Made by a program: the position numbers and the translations under genes. Shown here in pieces: positions 8,203 through 17,512 of a DNA stretch of 64,000 bases. Every line of letters begins with the position of its first letter. Positions within the stretch are counted from its first letter, which is position 1. Source of the DNA: Microlunatus parietis (GTDB taxonomy: Bacteria > Actinomycetota > Actinomycetes > Propionibacteriales > Propionibacteriaceae). The notes below the pieces were generated by a model, which worked only from the letters and a program-made list of their open reading frames with translations, was not told where the DNA came from and made no database searches. Location of the stretch: positions 2,604,001 to 2,668,000 of the forward strand of contig NZ_JACCBU010000001.1 of NCBI RefSeq assembly GCF_013407955.1, given 5' to 3'.

Positions 8203-8247
8203 CGGATTCCCGATTTTCGCAATCGTTGCGCCACGTTTCGGAATCCG
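8203..8247. promoter_or_regulatory. Inverted repeats in IclR-epimerase divergent region
   Basis: CGGATTCC (8203-8210) and its exact complement GGAATCCG (8240-8247) flank a small dyad CGCAATCGTTGCG (8218-8230). These lie in the only intergenic space between the IclR gene and the divergent epimerase gene and are candidates for the IclR operator. No footprint-type consensus was matched, so this is positional inference. Confidence 0.4.
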
Positions 8248-8285
8248 GTTACCGTCAGGGCTCGTCCGGCGGATCCTCGCGAAGA

Positions 8286-9287
8286 ATGGCCGGCATGACG
8301 CTCTCCGTACTCTTCCTCGGCGGCACCGGCACGATCAGCAGCTGGTGCGCCCGGCGCGCGGTCGACGCCGGGATCACGCTCACCGTGCTCAACCGCGGCA
8401 CCACGACCCGGCGGCCACTGCCCGAGAGGGTCGAGGAACTGCGCGGCAACGCCCGCGACCCGGACTCGGTCCGAGCCGCGATCGGCGACCGCCGCTTCGA
8501 CGTCGTGGTCGACTTCGTCGCGTTCCTGCCCGAGCACGTCGCCGCCGACATCGAGGTGTTCCGCGGACGGACCGGCCAGTTCATCTTCATCAGCTCGGCG
8601 TCGGCGTACCAGAAGCCGGTCGGCCGGTTGCCGATCACCGAGTCGACGCCGCTGCACAACCCGTTCTGGAAGTACTCCCGGGACAAGATCGCCTGCGAGG
8701 AGCTCTTGATCAACGCGTACCGGAGCGAGGGGTTCCCGGCCATCATTGTCCGCCCCTCGCACACCTACGACGACCTGCGCACGCCACTGCTCGGCGGCCA
8801 TGCCGACATCGACCGGATGCGGGCCGGCCGGCCGGTCCTGGTGCACGGCGACGGCACCTCGCTGTGGACGCTGACCCACAGCTCCGACTTCGCCGTCGCG
8901 TTCACCGGGCTGCTCGGCGACCGGCGCACCGTCGGGGACGCCTTCACGATCACCTCCGACGAGGCCCTCACCTGGGACCAGGTCTACCGCGCGATCGGTG
9001 CCGCCGCCGGCGCCGAACCGGACCTGGTGCACGTCTCGTCGGAGACCATCGCCCGCTACGCGCCGAGTCTCGGCCCGGGCCTGCTCGGCGACAAGGCGCA
9101 CTCGGTCGTCTTCGACAACACCAAGATCAAGTCCGTGGTGCCGTCGTACGTCTGCACCGTGCCGTACGCGGAGGGAGCTCGACGGATCGTCGCCGCCTAT
9201 GACGCCGACCCGTCGCTGGCCACGCCGAACCAGGAGTTCGAGGCCGTCTACGACGCGCTGGTCGGGCTTGCCACCAGCGCGCCGTAA
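8286..9287 (+). CDS. NAD-dependent epimerase/dehydratase family protein
   Basis: A 333-residue extended-SDR protein. The N-terminal FLGGTGTISSWCARRAV is a Rossmann nucleotide-binding loop (GGxGxIS variant), followed by LNRG as the end of strand 2 where NAD(P) selectivity is set, then the catalytic ISSASAYQK with Tyr at the SDR position and a downstream Lys in YSRDK. The C-terminus carries a substrate-binding half. ATG 8286 and ATG 8295 are both possible starts. Divergent arrangement with an IclR regulator suggests sugar or aromatic catabolism; the substrate is unknown. Confidence 0.8.
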   Translation: MAGMTLSVLFLGGTGTISSWCARRAVDAGITLTVLNRGTTTRRPLPERVEELRGNARDPDSVRAAIGDRRFDVVVDFVAFLPEHVAADIEVFRGRTGQFIFISSASAYQKPVGRLPITESTPLHNPFWKYSRDKIACEELLINAYRSEGFPAIIVRPSHTYDDLRTPLLGGHADIDRMRAGRPVLVHGDGTSLWTLTHSSDFAVAFTGLLGDRRTVGDAFTITSDEALTWDQVYRAIGAAAGAEPDLVHVSSETIARYAPSLGPGLLGDKAHSVVFDNTKIKSVVPSYVCTVPYAEGARRIVAAYDADPSLATPNQEFEAVYDALVGLATSAP

Positions 9288-9389
9288 CGTGCCCTGCTTC
9301 GACGAGCTCAGCCCGAATCCACCGAACGCCAACCGAAGCGGCTTGGCCGAAGTCGCGGCTGCCGCGGCAAGGTGCGAGCGCGCAGCTCG

Positions 9390-9449
9390 CCGAGCGGACG
9401 ATGTGACCTCGAATCCGGCGAGGTTTCCCGGTCAAGCAGTCCGCTCGGT
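9390..9449. repeat. Dispersed intergenic element R2, copy B (core only)
   Basis: Arms CCGAGCGGAC (9390-9399) and GTCCGCTCGG (9439-9448) are separated by 39 nt, with GGTCAAGCA just before the right arm as in copies A and C. The flanking ACCGCAAGATCT motifs of the other copies are missing, so this copy is shorter or decayed. Confidence 0.65.
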
Positions 9450-9524
9450 GATGCAGGGCTCCGAGCGTGACGCAACGGGCGCGGTGAACGGAAGTGGTGC
9501 GCGCACGGGCGGGCCGCGCCGGGG

Positions 9525-9602
9525 TGTCGCGATTTCTCTTCGCATCAGAGAGTTCAACGTTGCACCGAGCAGTTGCGGGCGATGCCAAGAGAAATCGCGA
9601 CA
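9525..9602. repeat. Long inverted repeat / hairpin
   Basis: TGTCGCGATTTCTCTT (9525-9540) pairs perfectly with AAGAGAAATCGCGACA (9587-9602). After one C.C mismatch the stem continues as GCATC (9542-9546) with GATGC (9581-9585), 21 paired positions of 22. The loop is about 34 nt. It lies 3' of two convergent genes, so it may serve as a bidirectional terminator or be a miniature mobile element. Confidence 0.7.
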
Positions 9603-9648
9603 TCTCACGAACGGGGTTGGTGGATCCGGGCTCAGGGAGCGTGATGGA

Positions 9649-10266
9649 TCAGTCGAAGTGCAGGGAGTCGGTCCGCTCGCGCTTGATCTCGAAGAAGTAC
9701 GGGAACGAGGCCAGCGTGACCGTGGCGTCCCACAGCCTGCCGGCGTCCTCGCCGCGCGGGATCCGGGTGATCACCGGGCCGAAGAACGCGACACCGTTGA
9801 CGTGGATGGTCGGCGTGCCGACGTCCTTGCCGACCTTGTCCATCCCCTCGTGGTGGCTGGCCCGGATCTCCTCGTCGTACTCGGTCGACTCGGCGGCCTC
9901 GGCCAGCTCGGCGGGCAGCCCGAGCTCGTCCAGCGACTCCTTGATCACCACGGCGAAGTCCTTGTTGCCCTGGTTGTGGATCCGGGTGCCGTAGGCGGTG
10001 TAGAGCGGGCTGAGGATCTCCTCACCCTTCAGCCGGGTGGCCGCGATGGCGACCCGCTGCAACGCCCAGCCGCGGGCCACGCCGGTGCGGTACTCCTCGG
10101 GGATGTCCTGATTCTCGTTCAGGACGGCGAGGCTCATCACATGGAACTTGGTCTCGATGTCGCGGGCCTTCTCCACCTCGAGGATCCAGCGGGACGTGAT
10201 CCAGCAGAACGGGCAGAGCGGGTCGAACCAGAAGTCGGCGCGATCGCGCGCAGTGGTATCAGTCAC
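9649..10266 (-). CDS. DsbA family thioredoxin-fold protein, mycothiol-dependent nitroreductase-like
   Basis: A 205-residue protein with the active-site motif CPFC in [15 protein letters not shown] near residue 20 and the helical insertion of the DsbA fold. The C-terminal half has GTPTIHV with the cis-proline (T-P) that faces the active-site cysteines. Sequence and length closely resemble the mycobacterial Rv2466c-type mycothiol-dependent oxidoreductase/nitroreductase, which has CPWC; Phe replaces Trp here. There is no signal peptide, so it is cytoplasmic, in keeping with a role in mycothiol redox chemistry. It is followed by the C39 peptidase gene on the same strand, but transcribed after it with a 3-base gap. 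Confidence 0.87.
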   Translation of the reverse strand: MTDTTARDRADFWFDPLCPFCWITSRWILEVEKARDIETKFHVMSLAVLNENQDIPEEYRTGVARGWALQRVAIAATRLKGEEILSPLYTAYGTRIHNQGNKDFAVVIKESLDELGLPAELAEAAESTEYDEEIRASHHEGMDKVGKDVGTPTIHVNGVAFFGPVITRIPRGEDAGRLWDATVTLASFPYFFEIKRERTDSLHFD

Positions 10267-10269
10267 GCA

Positions 10270-10944
10270 TTACGACAACCGGGCGCCGGTGGCGCGTATT
10301 CCCGTCGGCGACCGGTCCCACCGATCACCGAGCAGGACGCCGCGACCTGCCGAGAACGCGGCAAGCCGGCCCCAGGACACGGGAGCGTACTGCTGAGAGG
10401 TCCCCGGCAGCCCGGACGGATTGTGGATCAGCAGCGCATCCTCGGTGGCGCCGACGGCGAGGACCAGGTGACCACCCCGCGAAGGCGGCTGGGTGGTCCC
10501 CGGGTCGCGGATCGCCTTGTGCACCGAGATCAGAGCGAGACCGCCGTCGGCCAGGTGCCGGCGAACCATACCCGCGGTCAAGGTGGGTTCGACGTGGGCG
10601 CGAAGGCCCCATCGTGCCTGGACGTGATCGGCGAACGGCCGGTAGATCAGGCCCCTCACGGAGTTCCCGTCGCGGACGTAGGCACCCGCCACGAACAGGT
10701 CCCGGGCCAGCGGCACCGACCGTGGGACGGCGTAGCCCCAGTGGCCCAAGGCCATCCGGAGACAGGCGACACCGCACGTTCTCGACGCCCAGAACGCGTA
10801 CTCCTCACGGTTCGTCGCACCAGACCGGGACCACCGCGGATCGTCGGCCGGCGTGATGGTGCCTGCGATCAGTCCGGGCACCAGTTCGGCGGACTCGTAC
10901 TGCGCGTAGTACGGCACCTGGTGCATCAGCACGGCAGGGGCCAT
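10270..10944 (-). CDS. C39-like papain-fold peptidase
   Basis: A 224-residue protein with a papain-like triad in the expected order: Cys in RTCGVACLRMAL (about residue 57), His in GGHLVLAVG, and Asn in IHNPSG. This matches the C39-like peptidase family (PF13529). It begins MAPAVLMHQVPYYAQYES, the usual family start, with no clear signal peptide. The ATG at 10944 lies 65 bases from the divergent treY start. In the same direction it precedes the DsbA-like gene by 3 bases, so the two are probably co-transcribed. No bacteriocin or ABC partner is nearby; function unknown. Confidence 0.8.
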   Translation of the reverse strand: MAPAVLMHQVPYYAQYESAELVPGLIAGTITPADDPRWSRSGATNREEYAFWASRTCGVACLRMALGHWGYAVPRSVPLARDLFVAGAYVRDGNSVRGLIYRPFADHVQARWGLRAHVEPTLTAGMVRRHLADGGLALISVHKAIRDPGTTQPPSRGGHLVLAVGATEDALLIHNPSGLPGTSQQYAPVSWGRLAAFSAGRGVLLGDRWDRSPTGIRATGARLS

Positions 10945-11009
10945 GGGCGTCAGTGTGGCCTACGGCCGACCGCCTGCGCCGCGCCGGCACGACCTTCTAG
11001 GCTCGCGGA

Positions 11010-13262
11010 GTGACTCCGAGCTCGACGTACCGGCTGCAGATCCGACCCGGCTTCACCTTGCACGACGCCGCCGCGCTGGCTGGCTATCTGGCCGAGCTCG
11101 GCGTCGGCGCGGTCTACCTGTCGCCGCTGCTGCGGGCGACCAGCGGTTCCGACCACGGGTACGACACCACGGACCCGACGGTGATCGACCCGGATCGGGG
11201 CGGCGAGGAGGGCTGGCGGGCGCTGCTCGACGCGGCCCGCGAGCACGAGCTCGGGGTGGTGGTCGACATCGTGCCGAACCACCTCGGGATCGCCGTGCCG
11301 CACGAGAATCCGGCCTGGTGGGATGTGCTGACCCATGGGCGGGAGTCCCGCTACGCGGACTGGTTCGACGTGGACTGGTCGGCCGGGCCGATCATCCTGC
11401 CGGTGCTCGGCGACGAGGGCGGGCCGGAGCTCGTCGACGGCGAACTGCGCTATTTCGAGCATCGGTTCCCGTTGGCTCCGGGCAGCTGGGCCGACGGCGA
11501 CGACGCCGCCACCGTTCATGATCGTCAGCACTACCGGCTGGCGCACTGGTCCCGTGGTGATCATGAACTGACCTACCGGCGGTTCTTCTCGATCACCACC
11601 CTGGCCGGCGTACGGGTCGAGGACGAACAGGTCTTCGCCGCCACCCACGCCAAGATCACCGACCTCGTCGCCGACGGCGTGGCCGGGCTGCGGATCGATC
11701 ATCCGGACGGCCTCGCCGACCCGACCGGCTACCTGGAGCGGCTGCGCCGACTGGCCCCGGACGCCTGGATCGTCGCCGAGAAGATCCTGGAGCCCGGCGA
11801 GGAGTTGCCGGCCGAGTGGCCGATCGCCGGCAGCACCGGGTACGACGCGCTGGCCGAGGTGGACCGGGTGCTCCGCGACCAAGATCACGACGCGCCGCTG
11901 ACCGAGCTGTATCGCGAGCTGACCGGCGACGGCACCGGCTTCGAGGAGTACGTCGAGCGGGGCAAGCGGATGGTCGCCGAGACGCTGTTCCAGGCCGAGC
12001 GACGGAGGCTGGCCCGGCTCGCCCCGGACGTCGAGCGGGCCGGCGAGGCGCTGGCCGAGATCGCGATCGCGTACGAGGTCTACCGCTCCTACCTGCCGAT
12101 CGGTGCGGACCGGCTGGACTGGGCCCTCGCCGAGGCCGCCCGGCGCCGCCCGGAACTGGCGGAAACCCTGTCCACGTTGGGATCCCGGCTGCGCGATCCG
12201 GCCGACGAGTTGGCGGTACGGGTGCAGCAGTTGGCCGGGGCCGTGATGGCCAAGGGCGTCGAGGACACCGCGTACTACCGCTACAGCAGGTTCGTCGGCG
12301 GCAACGAGGTGGGCGGCGATCCGGCGCAGGTCGGCGGCACCGTCGAGGAGTTCCATGCCGCGCAACGGCGGCGGTTGGACGGGAGCCCGGACGCGATGAC
12401 CGCGCTGTCCACGCACGACACCAAGCGCGGCGAGGACGTCCGGGCCCGGCTCGCCGTACTGCCGGAGCTACATGATCACTGGGCCGGCTTCGCGGCGGCC
12501 TTCCTGGACCGGACCGGGCTGCCCAACCGCCGCTTCGGCTACCTGCTGGCGCAGACGCTGGCCGGCACCGGTCCGATCGACCGGGACCGGTTGCAGGCGT
12601 ACGCGGAGAAGGCGGCCCGGGAGGCGGCGGAGGAGACCGGCTGGACCCGGGTCGACGCCGCGTACGAGAGCGCGCTGCGGTCGGCGATCGACCTGGCCTA
12701 CGACGATCCCGAGGTGCGCGCGGCCTGGGACCTGCTGGACGCCATGATCACCGGACCGGGCCGGTCCAACGCGCTGGCCGCGAAGCTGCTCCAGCTGACC
12801 GCTCCCGGCGTCCCGGATGTCTATCAGGGAACGGAACTGTGGACCGACTCGCTGGTCGACCCGGACAACCGGCGCCCGGTCGACTTCGGCCGCCGCGCCT
12901 CCTTACTGGCCGGACTTGATCATGCTCCGCCGATCGACGACAGCGGCGCGGCGAAGCTCTGGGTGACCCGGAACGCGCTCAGGTTGCGCCGCGAGGCACC
13001 GGAACTGTTCACCGATTACCGGCCGCTGTCGGCGACCGGACCGGCGACCCGGCACCTGATCGGCTACGACCGCGGCGGAGCGATCACGCTGGCCACCCGG
13101 CTGCCGGTGGGGCTGGCCCGGACCGGCTGGGCCGGCACCACTGTCGACCTGCCCGACGGGCTCCACGACCGGCTCAGCGGCCGCGAGGTCCCCGGCGGGC
13201 GCACCGAGCTGGCCGCCCTGCTGGCCGACTATCCGGTCGCACTGCTGGCCCCAGCCCGGTAA
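11010..13262 (+). CDS. treY: Malto-oligosyltrehalose synthase
   Basis: A 750-residue GH13 enzyme that converts the reducing-end glucose of maltodextrins to a trehalosyl end. Family marks are TPSSTYRLQIRPGFTLHDAA at the start, YLSPLLRATSGSDHGYDTTDP, VVDIVPNHLG, the nucleophile region GLRIDHPDGLADPTGYL, and VAEKILEPGE with the acid/base Glu; near the end VTAPGVPDVYQGTE-type residues appear as LTAPGVPDVYQGTE. GTG 11010 is the start. Its usual partners treZ and treX are not in the window. It stands alone, divergent from a C39 peptidase gene. Confidence 0.95.
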   Translation: MTPSSTYRLQIRPGFTLHDAAALAGYLAELGVGAVYLSPLLRATSGSDHGYDTTDPTVIDPDRGGEEGWRALLDAAREHELGVVVDIVPNHLGIAVPHENPAWWDVLTHGRESRYADWFDVDWSAGPIILPVLGDEGGPELVDGELRYFEHRFPLAPGSWADGDDAATVHDRQHYRLAHWSRGDHELTYRRFFSITTLAGVRVEDEQVFAATHAKITDLVADGVAGLRIDHPDGLADPTGYLERLRRLAPDAWIVAEKILEPGEELPAEWPIAGSTGYDALAEVDRVLRDQDHDAPLTELYRELTGDGTGFEEYVERGKRMVAETLFQAERRRLARLAPDVERAGEALAEIAIAYEVYRSYLPIGADRLDWALAEAARRRPELAETLSTLGSRLRDPADELAVRVQQLAGAVMAKGVEDTAYYRYSRFVGGNEVGGDPAQVGGTVEEFHAAQRRRLDGSPDAMTALSTHDTKRGEDVRARLAVLPELHDHWAGFAAAFLDRTGLPNRRFGYLLAQTLAGTGPIDRDRLQAYAEKAAREAAEETGWTRVDAAYESALRSAIDLAYDDPEVRAAWDLLDAMITGPGRSNALAAKLLQLTAPGVPDVYQGTELWTDSLVDPDNRRPVDFGRRASLLAGLDHAPPIDDSGAAKLWVTRNALRLRREAPELFTDYRPLSATGPATRHLIGYDRGGAITLATRLPVGLARTGWAGTTVDLPDGLHDRLSGREVPGGRTELAALLADYPVALLAPAR

Positions 13263-13267
13263 AGCCC

Positions 13268-13516
13268 TCAGGGCTCGTCGTCATCTCCGGTGAGGGCCCG
13301 GGTCTCCTGGCGCAGGACGACCGTCGTCCGGCTGATCCAGTCGGCGATCGCGGCCTGCTGATCGGGCGGATAGCGCTCGGCGAGCTTGGCCATCGACCGG
13401 CTCAGTGACCGGAAGGCGGCCGCCGCGCGCGGGTTCGCCCGCGGCACCGCGATGATCACCAGCCGTCGCCGATCCGCGGGATCCCGGTCCCGCCGGACCA
13501 GCCCGGCCCGGTCCAG
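13268..13516 (-). pseudogene. C-terminal half of a MarR family regulator
   Basis: In this frame the last ~83 residues form a convincing MarR wing and dimerisation helix: LDRAGLVRRDRDPADRRRLV, a helix with AFRSLSRSMAKLAERYPPDQ, and an Arg-rich end. Upstream of LDRAGL (above base 13516) the frame continues open but loses all MarR character and has no suitable start. At exactly that point the opposite strand begins to encode a membrane protein fragment. I read it as a regulator that lost its recognition helix, start and promoter. Confidence 0.65.
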
Positions 13517-13906
13517 GCCGGCGAACTGTTCACCCTCGCGGTCCGGGCCGCGTTCGTCGTCTGGCTCTGCCGGCGACTGCTGGCCCGAGAGCCCGGCTGG
13601 ACCTCGTTCACCGAGGCCTTTCGGCGGGCCGGGCGCGGGATTGCCGCCACCTGGCGGGTCCAGCTGTGGTCCGCCGGCTACCTGCTCGTGCTGGCCCCGA
13701 TCTTCAACAACCTGCTCAAGGGAGTCGGCCCGCTGCTCGTCCCGACTTCGGCTCAGGACGCGTTCTGGACGGCGTTGCTGGCGATCAAGAACGTGACCAT
13801 CATCCCGTTCTGCATGATCTGGCTGATCATGATCGTTCGTCGCGCGCTGCACGCTGCGCCTGCCACTCCGCAACCAGCGCAGGCGTCCGCTCGGCCACGA
13901 AACTGA
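13511..13906 (+). pseudogene. C-terminal fragment of a membrane protein
   Basis: From about 13511 the plus strand encodes GELFTLAVRAAFVVWLCRRLL, then an amphipathic part, SAGYLLVLAPIFNNLL and NVTIIPFCMIWLIMIVRRAL: three to four hydrophobic segments with strong third-position GC. The frame is open from 13409 but has no start codon before 13688, well inside the hydrophobic part. The last 80 bases overlap the 3' end of the convergent GbsR-like gene. It appears to be the surviving half of a gene that was divergent from the MarR gene. I do not recognise the family. Confidence 0.6.
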
Positions 13907-14297
13907 AGAAGTCCCGGGTCTCGGCCAGCCGCCGGCCCGCCGCGGTGTCCGCTCCGACAGCGCCGACGCCGCGGTCGAACTCGGCGGCCAGCCGCGGATA
14001 GACCGGGTTCCGGGAGATCACCGCCTCATACCAGTGATCGCTGCCCAGCGAGTACGAGTCCAGCCGGTCACCCGGATTGCGGGACTTGATCAAGAACCCG
14101 GCTTCGATCAAGGACCGTCCGGCGCCGCTGATCGCGGCCGGGCTGACGGACAACGTCTCGGTCAGTTCCGGCACGGTCAGGCTGCCGGTCTCCGACGAGA
14201 GCACGGCGCCGAGCACCCGGGCCGCCATCCGCTGCAGCCCGGACCCGGCCAGCACCAGGGCCAGCCCCTCGATGAACTCGGCTCGTGCGTCGCGCAC
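13827..14297 (-). CDS. GbsR/MarR family transcriptional regulator
   Basis: A 156-residue protein from GTG 14297 with GGGGAGGGG just upstream; a start ten codons earlier is weaker. The winged helix covers MAARVLGAVLSSETGSLTVPELTETLSVSPAAISGAGRSL (about residues 25-65), followed by wing residues with FLIKSRNPGDRLDSYSLG and a helical C-terminus. This is the GbsR-type pattern that in actinobacteria often accompanies ABC-2 exporters. It is the last gene after the ATPase and permease (45-bp gap), so it probably controls that operon through the inverted repeats near 16891-16931. Confidence 0.8.
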   Translation of the reverse strand: MRDARAEFIEGLALVLAGSGLQRMAARVLGAVLSSETGSLTVPELTETLSVSPAAISGAGRSLIEAGFLIKSRNPGDRLDSYSLGSDHWYEAVISRNPVYPRLAAEFDRGVGAVGADTAAGRRLAETRDFFSFVAERTPALVAEWQAQRAARDERS

Positions 14298-14342
14298 CGC
14301 CCCTCCCCTCACGCCGTTGGTTGGCACCCTACCGGGGCGGGC

Positions 14343-15968
14343 TCACCCGGTCCGGAGATCCCGGCGGCGCAGGGCCTGCAGGCCGACCACGGCCAGCAAC
14401 GCGGTGATCGCGATCAGCACGAGCAGCGGCACCACCTGCAGGGCGGCGCCGGTGATGATCTTGCTCACGTACGCGAACGGGATGACCAGATTCGCCGCGG
14501 CGTACTGCAGGCCGAGGATCGGGCCGAGGCTCTCGCCGAACACGTTGACGAAGATCCAGGCGAGCCAGCCGCCGATCACCGCGACCCGCGGCGCCAGACC
14601 GATCAACGCCATGATCACTCCGGCCAGCACCCAGATCGCCGGCACCTGGACGACTGCGGCCGCGAGCACCCGACCGACCTGCACCGGCCCGGTGCCGGAG
14701 GTGACGCCGTAGCTCAGGCCGGCGGCGAGACCGCTGGCGACCATGATCGCCAGGCTGCCGGCCAGCGCGATCAGCAGCTGCGCACCCGCCCAGGCGCGGC
14801 GGCTGATCGTGGTCGACAGGGTGACCTCGGCCAGCCCGGCGGCCTCGTCGGCGCGCAGCCGCGCCAGCACCAGCACCGGGTAGAGCGCGACCGTACCGGC
14901 GATCGAGACCAAGATCATCCAGATGAACGTGTCCGCGATCGACGCATCCGGGCGGGCCGCGTAGCGCCCCAGGAATTCCCGGATCTGGGGCCCGCCGCGG
15001 TCGGCGATCTCCGGCATTCCGGCCGCGACTCCGGCCGTGGCCAGCGAGATCCCGGCACAGGCGGCGAGCCAGCCGAGCAGGAAGCCTCGCTGCAGTCGCC
15101 AGGCCAAACCGAGCGCGCCGGACAGGTTCGGGGCGGCCGCTGCGGGGCCCGGCCGGGGAGCGATCACGCCGGCACCGAGGTCGCGGCGGTCGGCCAGCCG
15201 CGCCGTGATCACGATCCCCGCCAGGACGACCGCGGCCGGCACCAGCAGGACCGCCCAGTGCTCGCCGCCGTACGGGGCGACCAGGTGGCTCCAGCCGGTG
15301 AAGGACAGCCAGCGCAGACCGAGCAGCCCGCTGCCGTCGGCGACGAACCGGATCAGGTACGCCAGCCCGAGCGCCACCGCGGCCAGCACGGTGGCACCGC
15401 GGGCCCGTTCGGTCAGCTGGGCCGCAAGCACGCCGATCACCGCGGCCACCGCACCGGCCGACGCCAAGGCCGCGGCGAACGCGAGGCTCCCGGCAACGCC
15501 GGTGCCGAGCATGATCAGGCCGACCCCGATCAGGCCGGCAGTGATGATCACGACGCCCAGCGCGATGATCAACGCAGACAGCCAGGACGCATGCCGGCCG
15601 ATCGTGCCGGCCCGGACCAGCTCGAGTCGGCCGGACTCCTCCTCGGCCCGGGTCTGCCGGATCACGATCATGATCGCGACCAGGGCCAGCAGGACGTACA
15701 GGATGTCGCCGATCTTCCACACCACCAGCGCGCCGAGCGTGTCGCCGCCCAACTGACCGGTGAAGGCGGTGAGCGCGGTGTTGCCGCCGACCTCGGCGGC
15801 GAAGGCCTGCCGATCGGCGACGGTGGGGAACGTCCGGGCATACTGCAGCGCCGTACCGATCCCCAGCAGGACCAGGAACGCGGCGGCGCCGAACAGCAGC
15901 ACCCGGCTCCGGCGCAGACCGAGGCGGACCGAGAATCCCGTTCCCTGGAAGGGTTTCCCGCCGTTCAT
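14343..15968 (-). CDS. ABC-2 type exporter permease
   Basis: A 541-residue polytopic protein with about twelve hydrophobic segments in two six-helix halves, each preceded by a short cytoplasmic part: the first starts [20 protein letters not shown] and the second [18 protein letters not shown]. This is the layout of large actinobacterial ABC-2 permeases that act with a separate ATPase. The ATG at 15968 overlaps the stop of the upstream ATPase gene (ATGA), so coupling is likely. The substrate may be a drug, lipid or peptide; none can be read from sequence. Confidence 0.85.
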   Translation of the reverse strand: MNGGKPFQGTGFSVRLGLRRSRVLLFGAAAFLVLLGIGTALQYARTFPTVADRQAFAAEVGGNTALTAFTGQLGGDTLGALVVWKIGDILYVLLALVAIMIVIRQTRAEEESGRLELVRAGTIGRHASWLSALIIALGVVIITAGLIGVGLIMLGTGVAGSLAFAAALASAGAVAAVIGVLAAQLTERARGATVLAAVALGLAYLIRFVADGSGLLGLRWLSFTGWSHLVAPYGGEHWAVLLVPAAVVLAGIVITARLADRRDLGAGVIAPRPGPAAAAPNLSGALGLAWRLQRGFLLGWLAACAGISLATAGVAAGMPEIADRGGPQIREFLGRYAARPDASIADTFIWMILVSIAGTVALYPVLVLARLRADEAAGLAEVTLSTTISRRAWAGAQLLIALAGSLAIMVASGLAAGLSYGVTSGTGPVQVGRVLAAAVVQVPAIWVLAGVIMALIGLAPRVAVIGGWLAWIFVNVFGESLGPILGLQYAAANLVIPFAYVSKIITGAALQVVPLLVLIAITALLAVVGLQALRRRDLRTG

Positions 15969-16870
15969 CGGACCGCTCCGACCGGTTCCTCGGCCTGGTA
16001 GTGCCGCAGGAACAGATCCTCCAGGCTGGGCGGTCGGCTGACCAGGCTGCCGACGCCGGCCCGGGCCAGCACGCCGAGCAGTTCGCTCAGTGCGCTGGCG
16101 TCGACCTGGCAGTTGATCATGGAACCGGACCGCCGGACATCGTGTACGCCGGCCAGCCCGGCCAGCTCGGGCACCGGTCCGATGAGCTCGGCGGAGACCG
16201 AGGTCCGGGTCAGGTGGCGCAGGTCGGCCAGGGTGCCGGACTCCACCGTGCGGCCGGACCTGATGATCGTCACCCGGTCGCACAGCGCCTCGACCTCGGA
16301 CAGGATGTGCGAGGACAACAGCACGGTCCGGCCCGCTGCCCGTTCCTCCCGGATGCAGTCGGTGAAGATCGCTTCCATCAGCGGGTCGAGCCCGGAGGTC
16401 GGCTCGTCGAGGATGAGCAGGTCCACCCGCGCCGCCAGGGCCGCGATCAGCGCGACCTTCTGCCGGTTGCCCTTGGAGTAGGTGCGGCACCGCTTGCGCG
16501 GGTCGAGGTCGTACCGCTCGATCAGTTCGGTGCGCCGGGCCTGGTCGAGCCCGCCGCGCAGCCGGCCGAGCAGGTCGATCACCTCGCCGCCGGTGAGATT
16601 CGGCCAGAGCGCGACGTCGCCCGGCACGTAGGCCAGCCGGCGGTGCAGGTCCGTGGCTTCCTGCCAGGGGTCACCGCCGAAGAGCCGTACCGTTCCCCCG
16701 TCGGCCCGGATCAGGCCGAGCAGGATCCGGATGGTGGTGGACTTCCCCGCACCATTCGGGCCGAGGAAGCCGTGCACCTCGCCGGACCCGACGCCGAGGT
16801 CGAGTCCGTCGAGGGCCACGTTCGCGCCGTACGCCTTGCGCAGGCCGGCGATCTCGATGGTTTGAGTCAC
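15965..16870 (-). CDS. ABC exporter ATP-binding protein
   Basis: A 301-residue ATPase of the DrrA/CcmA-like exporter class: Walker [10 protein letters not shown] near residue 39, Q-loop region [18 protein letters not shown], signature YSKGNRQKV (a variant of LSGGQ), Walker [14 protein letters not shown] and H-loop [11 protein letters not shown]-terminal ~80-residue domain follows, as in drug exporters. GTG 16870 is the start; the permease gene follows with a 4-base overlap. Two inverted repeats directly upstream are candidate operators for the GbsR-like regulator encoded at the end of the operon. Confidence 0.9.
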   Translation of the reverse strand: MTQTIEIAGLRKAYGANVALDGLDLGVGSGEVHGFLGPNGAGKSTTIRILLGLIRADGGTVRLFGGDPWQEATDLHRRLAYVPGDVALWPNLTGGEVIDLLGRLRGGLDQARRTELIERYDLDPRKRCRTYSKGNRQKVALIAALAARVDLLILDEPTSGLDPLMEAIFTDCIREERAAGRTVLLSSHILSEVEALCDRVTIIRSGRTVESGTLADLRHLTRTSVSAELIGPVPELAGLAGVHDVRRSGSMINCQVDASALSELLGVLARAGVGSLVSRPPSLEDLFLRHYQAEEPVGAVR

Positions 16871-16890
16871 GATCTCCAGATTACACGCAT

Positions 16891-16931
16891 TTCACATGCT
16901 TGTGAAGATCGTGAATTGGTCCGAGATTCAC
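16891..16931. promoter_or_regulatory. Paired inverted repeats upstream of ABC exporter operon
   Basis: TTCACATGCTTGTGAA (16891-16906) is a 16-bp dyad with perfect TTCACA/TGTGAA arms. It is followed by GTGAAT (16911-16916) paired with ATTCAC (16926-16931). Both lie 20-60 bp upstream of the ATPase start and share GTGAA half-sites. I infer they bind the GbsR-like product of 13827-14297. The second repeat touches the last codons of the neighbouring DHFR-like gene. Confidence 0.55.
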
Positions 16932-17497
16932 ACCCTCGTGTACCAGGTGACCTGCGCCGAGCCCTCGACCTCCTCGCGCCGAGTCGGCCGGAACAGGGTC
17001 GGATCGAACCGCCCGGCGAGCATCGGAACCCCGGCACCGGCGACGACCGGATAGCTCTTGATGATCAACTCGTCAATCTCCGGCAGCACCGAGGCGGCGA
17101 GCTTCCCGCCACCGCCGAGCCAGATGTCCAGCGGGGAGTCCTCCGCCTTCAGCCGGCGGATCAGCGGCATCGGGTCGTCGACCACCTCGACACTCGGGTC
17201 GTCGACCTGCAGCGTGCTGGAGACGACGTACTCCCGAAGATGGGCGTACGGGTGCGTCGACGGGATCGCCAGGGCCGGCTCGAACGTGCCGCGCCCCATC
17301 ACCAGCGTGTCGAACGCCTTGTTCTCGGCATCGTCGAAGCCGAGCGCCTGGCGCCCATGAGTCGGCAGCGTCTCCGGGTAGCACTCTTGGATCCAGTCCA
17401 ACATCCGCTGAGGCACCGGAAAGAAGTCGATCTCCTGACCTGGGCCGGCGATGTAGCCGTCGAGCGAGACCCCGACGTAGTAGACGAGCTTTCGCAT
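16928..17497 (-). CDS. Dihydrofolate reductase / RibD C-terminal domain family protein
   Basis: A 189-residue protein beginning MRKLVYYVGVSLDGYIAG, the standard first strand of RibD-C/DHFR-like proteins. It has LVMGRGTFE (NADPH-binding region), DIWLGGGGKLAASVLPE with the Gly-rich turn, and LIIKSYPVVAGAGVPM before the last strands. Members are NADPH-dependent reductases of mostly unknown substrate, not true folate enzymes. ATG 17497 is chosen over an upstream start because the domain begins there and AAGGAGAGG lies about 10 nt ahead. A palindromic operator sits just upstream. Confidence 0.88.
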   Translation of the reverse strand: MRKLVYYVGVSLDGYIAGPGQEIDFFPVPQRMLDWIQECYPETLPTHGRQALGFDDAENKAFDTLVMGRGTFEPALAIPSTHPYAHLREYVVSSTLQVDDPSVEVVDDPMPLIRRLKAEDSPLDIWLGGGGKLAASVLPEIDELIIKSYPVVAGAGVPMLAGRFDPTLFRPTRREEVEGSAQVTWYTRV

Positions 17498-17512
17498 CCT
17501 GTGATCCTCTCC

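Larger units (their letters stand above)
9288..9648. other. Intergenic region with two structured repeats, no gene seen
   Basis: This 361-bp gap between the epimerase and the convergent DsbA-like gene holds the core of dispersed element R2 (9390-9449) and a long hairpin (9525-9602). Open frames across it are shadows. Confidence 0.6.
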
